Origin: Pyrenopolyporus hunteri
Lineage: Eukaryota > Ascomycota > Sordariomycetes > Xylariales > Hypoxylaceae
DNA length: 64,000 bases
Reading direction: 5' to 3'
Assembly (NCBI GenBank): GCA_902806595.1
Contig: CADCXC010000037.1
Location: 992,001-1,056,000 of the forward strand
Within the stretch, counting starts at the first letter, position 1; the number at the start of each line of letters is the position of its first letter. The notes under the pieces are model-generated. The model searched no databases and was not told the DNA's origin. It saw only the letters and a list, made by a program, of their open reading frames with translations. Made by a program: the position numbers and the translations under genes. Positions 56,963 through 64,000 of the stretch are shown piece by piece.

Positions 56963-59374
56963 TTAAAACCTGTTGCCGGCAGCCCAGATACTCGCGGCTG
57001 CTGAAGAAGCCCACTCGCCCTCCTCGTACGGGGGCGTCGGCCACTTGTACTCGCCGTCTCGTCCCGAATTCTTGTGCAAGTCTAGTGGCTTGGGTGTCGC
57101 GGACTCGTGTCCATCTCCAAAAAGGACGATATTTCCACTAGCCGATGGTGAGGGCGTCGGATACGGATTCGAGAGGCCAAGATTACTGGCTGACTGCCGG
57201 AGGCCGGGTTTTCCCTCCTTCTCAAGTCGCTTCATCGCTTTGTGCGTAGAGTGGAGCGCTTCGTCCAGCAGCTCCTCTTCCTCATCTAGCGCGTCGCCTT
57301 GGACGCCATGAGCCGCTTGAGCTCTCCTTGTTCTGCTGGAGATTGGTCCAGGCGTGCGAGCAGCTCCAATGAGATTATCAACGGATCTGGGTTGCTGGTG
57401 AGGCAGCGAATGGTGTCGTTTTAAATTGCCACTCGATGCGGCCATATGAATAGGCGGAGTAGGAGTACTTGAACCGGCATGAGTGTCTCGCAAAGCCCGG
57501 TCCAATGACTCATAATTTTCCGCCTTGGCGGGCAAACCGTTCTGGTCGATGACCATAGAAGATCTATTGCTCGCCCAAGGTCCACAGCCAGCTTGTGCCT
57601 CGAGATCTTCGTATGAAGGCGAGACAGGCGTTTGATGCCTACCCGAGAATCTCCTTGCTCGCTTTCGGAGGTGAGAGAAGAAGCTTTCTTTGTGTCCGCT
57701 TGGAGGTGATGCCAACCCACTATTTCCATTCAGAGCCCGCTCCGCTTGTTGCCGATGCATCTCCGTGTAGTGGTTCGTGCTCGACGCCACGGAGAGCTGA
57801 CGGCCGATCTTCTTAGCTGATTTCTCGTCAACATATGCATCGTTGTACGACGGAGCACGATTTGACGCCTGGGCAGTGACGGCATCTGATAAAGGTGAGA
57901 TTGGCCGAATCGTAGGCAGGATGGGCATGGGAGCAACATTTGACGGGCCATTGGTCCATGTAGTTCGCTTGCTAGCAGCAGGCCTCGGCTTGGCGGTTGG
58001 GACTTCGTTTACTTCCGGTGAATGAATCGGCGAAGGACGGGGAGCAGCTACGATATCTTTCACGCTGATAGGAGCAGCCGCACTTTCCGAGGCTTCGTTC
58101 CGGCCAATTAGCGATTTCCTAAACCAAGACGGTTTTGATGAAGTAGGTGTTGCGGAAGTTGCGTCTTTCCCGCGTGTTATGTCGGACTGCTTGCGGCCCA
58201 GTATCCTTGACGCTGATGACTTCGGCCTGAGCGGATCAACCGCATCAGTAAAGTATTCGTGAGCTAGCGCCTGAGTTGACGTTGGCCGATTCTTTGGATC
58301 CCACATCAAACACCAGGTCACAAACTGGCTTAGCGACGCGGGCCACTGAGGTGACTGTAGTATCGTGTCCATCGAGTGCGGCGCCATCTTCGGGAAAGAA
58401 AACCCAAGCTTTCCTGCCAGCCTTGTTCCTTCTCTCCAATCCCCTCCACCTACTCGAGCACCTGCTTTGTTGTACCAGTTTCCAGGACTACCCATAATCT
58501 CGCAAACCCTCCAAACCTGATCCACCTCATTACCTCCCGGAAATAGAGGCTTTAGGGTTGCAATTTCGACGGCCATGGCACCTACAGCCCAGATATCCAC
58601 AGGCGCGGAATACTCGCCTGCCCGCAGTAATACTTCCGGGGCACGGTACCACCTAGTCGATACGTATGTGGTATAGGGTAACTTGGAATGCGTCTCCCTT
58701 GCGAGGCCGAAATCCGCAATCTTTACGGTGTACGCCGGGGGGGTGGAAGGTGGTGTCATCAAAGCCGAATACCTCCTAAACGAGTTAACAGAGTCCTGGT
58801 GACCCGATGTCGTCACGAGAATATTTTCGGGTTTGATGTCACGATGGAAAAAGTGATGGGCGTGAATGTGTTCGAGTCCCTGCATTATCTGAAACAAGAT
58901 GCTCTTGACGCTGCCGTTATCGAGACACTTGTGGTCGCGAGCTTTCATAAGCTGGTACAAGTTTCCTTCCATGTACTCCATGCAAATATGAAGCTTCTTA
59001 GTAAATGGGTCGAGGAAAATATCAAGAGCGGGGACTAAATGGCTATGCGGTGGTAATGTTCTCAGGAAAACTACCTCCCGAAGCTCAAGGCAGGGCGTGA
59101 AAGACTCGAACGTCTTCTTCATTGTCTTGATCGCGACCTATGAAGTCTTGGTTAGCCTATGGTCTTACCGATATACAGGTTTACCGAAACGTACCACCGT
59201 GCCGCGACGGGCTACGCTTGCACCAGCTGTCCTGACCCTCGCTAAAACCACGCTGCCGAAACTTCCATCTCCGATTTCTTTCAATACCTCAAATCGATCC
59301 TCAAGGGGAAGCTTGTTGGCTTGAGGAATCGAAGACCCCCGGTGAGAGTCGTGCGTGACCGTCATGTTGACCAT
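56963..59374 (-). CDS. IME2: IME2-type serine/threonine kinase (RCK/MAK family)
   Basis: Exons 59374-59195 and 59137-56963 give 784 codons. Kinase domain about residues 28-350: glycine loop IGDGSFGSV (34-42), VAIK with Lys64, catalytic HRDIKPEN (158-165), DFG (202-204), and an activation-loop TTY (216-218) in LPYTTYVSTRWYRAPEVLL. The insert SFRRYSALMTPPSTPPAYTVKIADFG just before DFG is typical of fungal Ime2 (named here in part). The C-terminal half is Ser/Pro-rich and disordered and ends WPTPPYEEGEWASSAAASIW. Yeast Ime2 drives meiosis; Neurospora and Aspergillus orthologues regulate sexual development and starvation responses. The first in-frame ATG is at 59374; a second at 59365 is nine bases on. 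Confidence 0.92.
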
Positions 59375-60339
59375 TGCCAGAACGCACCTCCTCGATATCA
59401 CTAAACCGGCGGCCCTTGGGGTTAGATCCTACTGCCAGAGAGGTAATGTCTACCTACTCTCGTACAGCCTCTCTATGTCCTCTTGACAGCTCTATTGAAG
59501 AGCTATACTGACGTATGGGTGCATTCAGCTTGGCAAATATCGTCGAGACGGGTCGTTGGTAAGTTCGGAGATTCCAGGTCCCAGGGCTGTGTTCGGTTTG
59601 ATACCCGGGCACTATGCGCGGCTATCTAAGAGAGATTGTAGAAATGTACCAGATCTAACGACGACAGAATGAATAGGATAATATGCAGAAGAGGGACAAG
59701 ACAGGAAATGAGCAGGAAGAGATTGGATTAATAGGGTAGCTTTGGTTGATTAAAAGGGACAAGGGGTTGATAGGAACCAGTATGCCGGGGGGCGGGTCGG
59801 CGTGGTCCAAGCTGATGCAGTAGGGAGAGAGAGCTTCTGGAAATACTGCACGCTCCTTGCTAGCGTATCAAATGTTCGTCGGGTCGGATCCAAGGGAGTG
59901 ACGGATTGACGATTTCGTATATTTGTTCAGAAAAAAAAAATAAGGAGGGAATGTAAGATTCTGACGGCTAGGTTTTATTATTATCCTCTTCAATTCCCCT
60001 GCCTTTTGAACCGGTCGTCCTTTTCTTCGAATGCGGTTGGTTGCCTTGATTATTCTCTGCGTCGATTGTTGTGAGATAATAGTGTGAAGTGGTCCAGGAG
60101 TATTCACCAGTCAAATCGTGGACTAGGGGAAAATCTAACCGTGAGGTCTCAACAATACGAATGAGGACAGGGAAAACTGATGGTGAAAATTAATTGTCCA
60201 GCCTTGTTATCGCTCATGTAGGATCCTCCCGTTTGTGAGTCTGAGCGAAAGTCAAAAGCATCGACGATTAGGAAAAGAGTGTGCGAGAGAAAGAGAGAGA
60301 AAGAGGGAAGGAAAGCACGGGTCGAATTGGACGGTCAGA
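59375..60339. promoter_or_regulatory. Upstream region of the IME2-type gene
   Basis: Immediate 5' region of the minus-strand kinase gene. It includes purine-rich segments on the plus strand (gagagaaagagagagaaagagg near 60283-60306), that is C/T-rich on the coding strand. No gene seen. Confidence 0.5.
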
Positions 60340-60377
60340 TGGGATGGGATGGGATGGGATAGGATAGGATAGGATAG
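60340..60377. repeat. TGGGA / TAGGA pentanucleotide repeat
   Basis: Four TGGGA-type units followed by three to four TAGGA-type units on the plus strand, that is TCCCA/TCCTA toward the kinase gene. About 970 bp upstream of its start codon. Confidence 0.85.
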
Positions 60378-63190
60378 AATGGGGATTGGGATTCGAATGA
60401 GTGGACGAATTGATGGATGGATTGATTGACTGAAGTGATTTCAGAGGTGTTTGACAGGTCCCTCCTCTGTCCTAGTGCGCTAGGCCAGAAACTGGGAAGG
60501 GGGAAAGGGCCCTTGGGGGGGTACCTTAGCATGAATAGAGTTCCCCCGGGGGAGCATTGATGACTCCAATCTCGCTAGTCCTTCATGGGCAGATGTCGGG
60601 TCGCCCAGAGAAACCAGAGCCAATCTTAGCAATTTGCGCTTAAGTCCAGGGGTATGAAATAGAAAGAGAAGAAAAAAAAAATTGGTGAGTTACAGTTCGA
60701 GTGGGTTCCCCTTTTTTAGTTTGATTAGCTATGATCTTATTTTCCCTTTTTTGATACCCAACATCACTATGCCGCTTTGTGAACCCTACGAGGTACCTCA
60801 CTTATACCTCTGCTTTCGCAGAGATGACTGCCTTTCAAAAGATACTACTAGGTACCTATATACCATGATGAATATTCTCTTGCAAATGCGGTTACTACCT
60901 AATAGTTGCATAAAGGCGCTGCCTACATGTACCTACCAGGTATTCAGATATCCCATTGTATATAGTGCACATGTATCCCACCCTTACTGTATATCCAGAA
61001 AGGGTCCACCAGCATTAGGTCTGTGTCCGGTAACGATCCCGCCCCCATCATCTGCTCTTGTTGGCGTAGGGGAGTTTCAGGGCCGAAATCACAGTAAGAT
61101 CGAATTAGGTATCGCGGATGAAAAAAAAAAAAAAAAAAAGACCTATGGTGTCCTAACGACCTAGCAGCTACATGCACACAGCTTCATAGGTACAGTAAAG
61201 ATGAAGGGGAAGTATATAGATAGATATGAAACCCGCACTGTGGCAATCATTATTCGTATACGACCTAGAATATATAAGATAGATACGTAGGTACATATTC
61301 TACATCGTCATACAAAACTTAACCCTACTGTCCTATATATACCTTGTTCGTACCACGTCAAGCATCAATAATACATAGATGTAAGTAGAGAGATCCGCGA
61401 GAATGAATCTCCCCTTCTCGTCTCTACATAGGTGCAATTATACGCATGTCATCTTTAGACAATGAGGAGCCGGACGCAATAAGCATGCATACAATGCTGA
61501 GATAAGAACGAGCATCAGTCAAGGCGACCTACCCTATGAAGATGGCGAATTCGCGAACAAGTACGATGGAGAAACAAGGGCTGCCTAGTTAGGGAAAATA
61601 TGTGCATAAAAATAAAAGACGCGTGGGTTAGGATCGTACCCTGTTCTAATGTAATCAATGCCAACTCAGCATAATATACAAATACCTACATGTAACGTAT
61701 GCATATATATTGTATCTGCGTACATGTACCTAAAAGCTTCCATTTTACTAGTTCAACCGCACGGATGAAAACACGGGCACCTAGGTTATCGCGTGCCCAT
61801 TACATCAAACCGGTTTTTAGAGAATAACAATGTAACGGATCAACAGAGTAAATATCGGAAACCTGAAGTTGAGACGCGTTGCGATATTAGCAAGTACCGA
61901 GAAAGTACCTAATAGTAGATCTCTCATCAACATAATAGGTAGTATATGAGGTACCTCACATATATACCTAGGTCCACTATATGCCTTTATGGATACATGT
62001 ATACATGTACGTACCTACCTAGGTATGAACAGCGACACGCCCTCCTCTCACGCGCAGACATGTACGTACATGTACCTACACTCACAGGTACATACTTCAG
62101 AGTACGGCCATTTCGTCATATCTGTTTATCACAGATCCTACACAAGAAAAAACTCATTCATTTTTAAATAGATATACGTATTCCATTCCTTATCGAGACC
62201 CGCGGCTTTTCCAACCCGAGACAGTACATATTCCTTCCACTCAAGCCTCAAATGCGATCGACTTGGAATATTGTTAAGCACTTAGGTTCCTGCTAATACC
62301 TAAGAGGAAACCTATGGTATATAGGTAGCTATATACGTAACATGTAGAGAATGAACCCCGGAGGCCCTTAGGTAAGAGCAATGGTACCTGCGTAGTAGTG
62401 GCCCATAGAAAAAAAAGGGGGGGCGGCCAAGTTGCGTGATGGCTGGCACATATGTACATACCTACATACTATGTACATAGGTACCTACATATGTACATGT
62501 AAGCGCTCCCTCTGCTCGACTAGGGAAGAAGCTGGCCCAAGCGCAGACGATGGAGGGGGGGAAGAAAGAAGGAAAAGAATTGAAGAAGGCTGACGTAGGT
62601 TAAGCGTCTTGATCACGTTGAGAACGAATTGGTCACACCGTCTTTAGGGATGAGGAGCATGTATGTTTGCAAAGCATGAGCATTTGCCCACATCGATATA
62701 ACAACGTACCTGCGCACAGCTATACAGGTAAATACCACATATCGCCAATACCAATGGTACCTACCTGTATACTTATGCACTAGGTATGCACCGTATTACC
62801 GATTTTATAAACAGCTACTGCTAGAAAGGGAGGCCGAGAAAATGATTGAGTCCCAATTCTGGTCAAGAGGGATGCATGATGCGCAGGGACCACTGCCTGT
62901 TCTACCCGTTTTGAGTTGCCAATGGAGGTCCAATCAACCCTTATACATACTCGGCAACATGGCGCACATTAGACGAAAACGGTCCAATCAGTCTAAGCCT
63001 TTACTGGCAAAGCCTAGCGCAAGGGATAGACCGCGGGTGAAGCAGGCACCGCCCGCTGGAAACGCCATGCTCGTGTTGAAACCCAATTAAGATGTATAGA
63101 AGTACATACCTTAGGTACCCCTTACAAAGGTTCACATATACATGTACTTACATTAATGAATGTGTGTGTACATACACTTACACGTAGGTA
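60378..63190. other. Gene-free region between kinase promoter and AT-rich block
   Basis: 2.8 kb without recognisable coding sequence. A poly-A of about 18 lies at 61122-61139. TACATGTA, TACGTACATGTACC and GGTACCTA motifs are frequent at 61680-62110 and 62450-62500, the latter forming a nested palindromic cluster. The frames at 60682-61164 and 62842-63090 have no motif. Confidence 0.45.
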
Positions 63191-63510
63191 CCGTAGCGGT
63201 AAAAGGTAAGTAAATGGAACGGTTTTTTTTTTAGAATGGTTTTATAACGAGTAACGTTCCGTAGATTTAAAGTTTCTTATTAATTAAATTTCGAAATATA
63301 ATAAAACGCGACTTAATTATTAAATTTCGCGGTTAAATTTTAATATTAAATTTACGTTATTATTTTAAAATACGATATTATTTTATAATTATAAATCGTT
63401 TTATTTAAATTTTTTAAAAAATCGATTTTATTTATACGATTAATAATATTTAATATTATATAAAAATAATTTTATTATTTAAAAAAAAAAAAATAAAAAA
63501 AAAAAAAAAA

Positions 63511-63546
<36 letters not shown>

Positions 63547-64000
63547 AAAAAATAAAAAAAATTTTATAAATAATAAATTAATAATAATAATATTAAATTA
63601 TATATTATATAATATAAATATATATTATAAATAATAAATATATATTATAAATAATAAATATATATTATAAATAATAAATATATATTATAAATAATAAATA
63701 TATATTATAAATAATAAATATATATTATAAATAATAAATATATATTATAAATAATAAAAATAAATAATAAATTTTAAAAAAAAATAATATATAATATAAT
63801 TAACGTAAATTTTATATTAAAATTTAAATATATTTTTATTATACGTATAAATTTTATAATATAATAATAAAATTCGTAAAAAATATTCGTATAAATTAAA
63901 ATTTAATTTTTAATAAATATAAAAAAAATTAATTTTTTAATAAAATATAAAATAAAAAAAATAAAATAAAATAATAAAATAATAAAATAATAAAATAAAA
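63191..64000. mobile_element. AT-rich, apparently RIP-degraded repeat block with transposon-like left end
   Basis: The block begins with CCGTAGCGGTAAAAGGTAAG, preceded by TA, which matches the inward-read right end of the 670-bp element at 24 of the first 34 positions counted by eye. From about 63230 the composition becomes almost entirely A/T with a few CG dinucleotides, long A runs (63481-63544) and a 20-bp tandem repeat. No open frame survives. It reaches the window edge, so its right end is unseen. RIP origin is inferred from composition only. Confidence 0.6.
63621..63758. repeat. 20-bp AT-only tandem repeat, about seven units
   Basis: Seven near-identical copies of a 20-bp unit made only of A and T (beginning tatattataa) run head to tail from 63621, the last one diverging into AAAAA. 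Nested in the AT-rich block. Confidence 0.92.

Overview
The window reads as nuclear DNA of a filamentous ascomycete, most likely a Sordariomycete. Genes are interrupted by short introns (mostly 47-120 nt) with GT-AG ends and CTAAC/CTAAT-type branch sites. The recognisable proteins are typical of filamentous fungi: RHO1, YPD1, an IME2-type kinase, a GPI-anchored aspartic protease and an HSP70-like ATPase. One end runs into extremely AT-rich, apparently RIP-mutated repeat DNA. Spacers carry many TAGGTACC / TACCTACC and TACATGTA motifs. The exact genus cannot be told from sequence alone.

Layout, left to right: a five-exon SMN homologue (1103-1920, minus) is divergent from the ribosome-biogenesis RRM protein NOP15 (2471-3779, plus). 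A 670-bp TA-flanked element with inverted ends and an internal minisatellite (4345-5014) follows. Then come the Golgi coiled-coil protein RUD3 (5858-7666), a conserved multi-pass membrane protein (8187-9331, minus), GET1 (10250-11033, minus), a PTAR1-like prenyltransferase-alpha-repeat protein (11533-12531), a GPI-anchored aspartic protease (15189-16924) and a vacuolar-type amino acid transporter (17833-19743).

The middle holds a very small two-exon CxxC peptide gene (21844-22130), RHO1 (23762-24876, minus), the mitochondrial ribosomal protein uL24m (28391-29674) convergent with Elongator subunit ELP1 (29920-34115, minus), and a DUF3984-like protein (35734-36837). Further on are the phosphorelay protein YPD1 (40851-41492), a 2H phosphoesterase (43070-43822), an orphan coiled-coil protein (44460-45910), a C2H2-like orphan (48614-49282), an HSP70-like ATPase (52538-55002, minus) and an IME2-type kinase (56963-59374, minus).

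Most genes are housekeeping genes for RNP assembly, ribosome biogenesis, secretory-pathway traffic, cell-wall signalling, tRNA modification and phosphorelay. I see no biosynthetic cluster, virus, CRISPR array or convincing tRNA/rRNA gene. Roughly half of the window is spacer, some of it 2-4 kb long. The most unusual items are the SMN gene hidden in short exons, the 29-residue double-CxxC peptide, the shared terminal sequence of the 670-bp element and the AT-rich block, and a GC-rich island centred on the convergent uL24m/ELP1 3' ends. Exon coordinates below were derived by hand from reading frame and splice signals; no transcript evidence was available.
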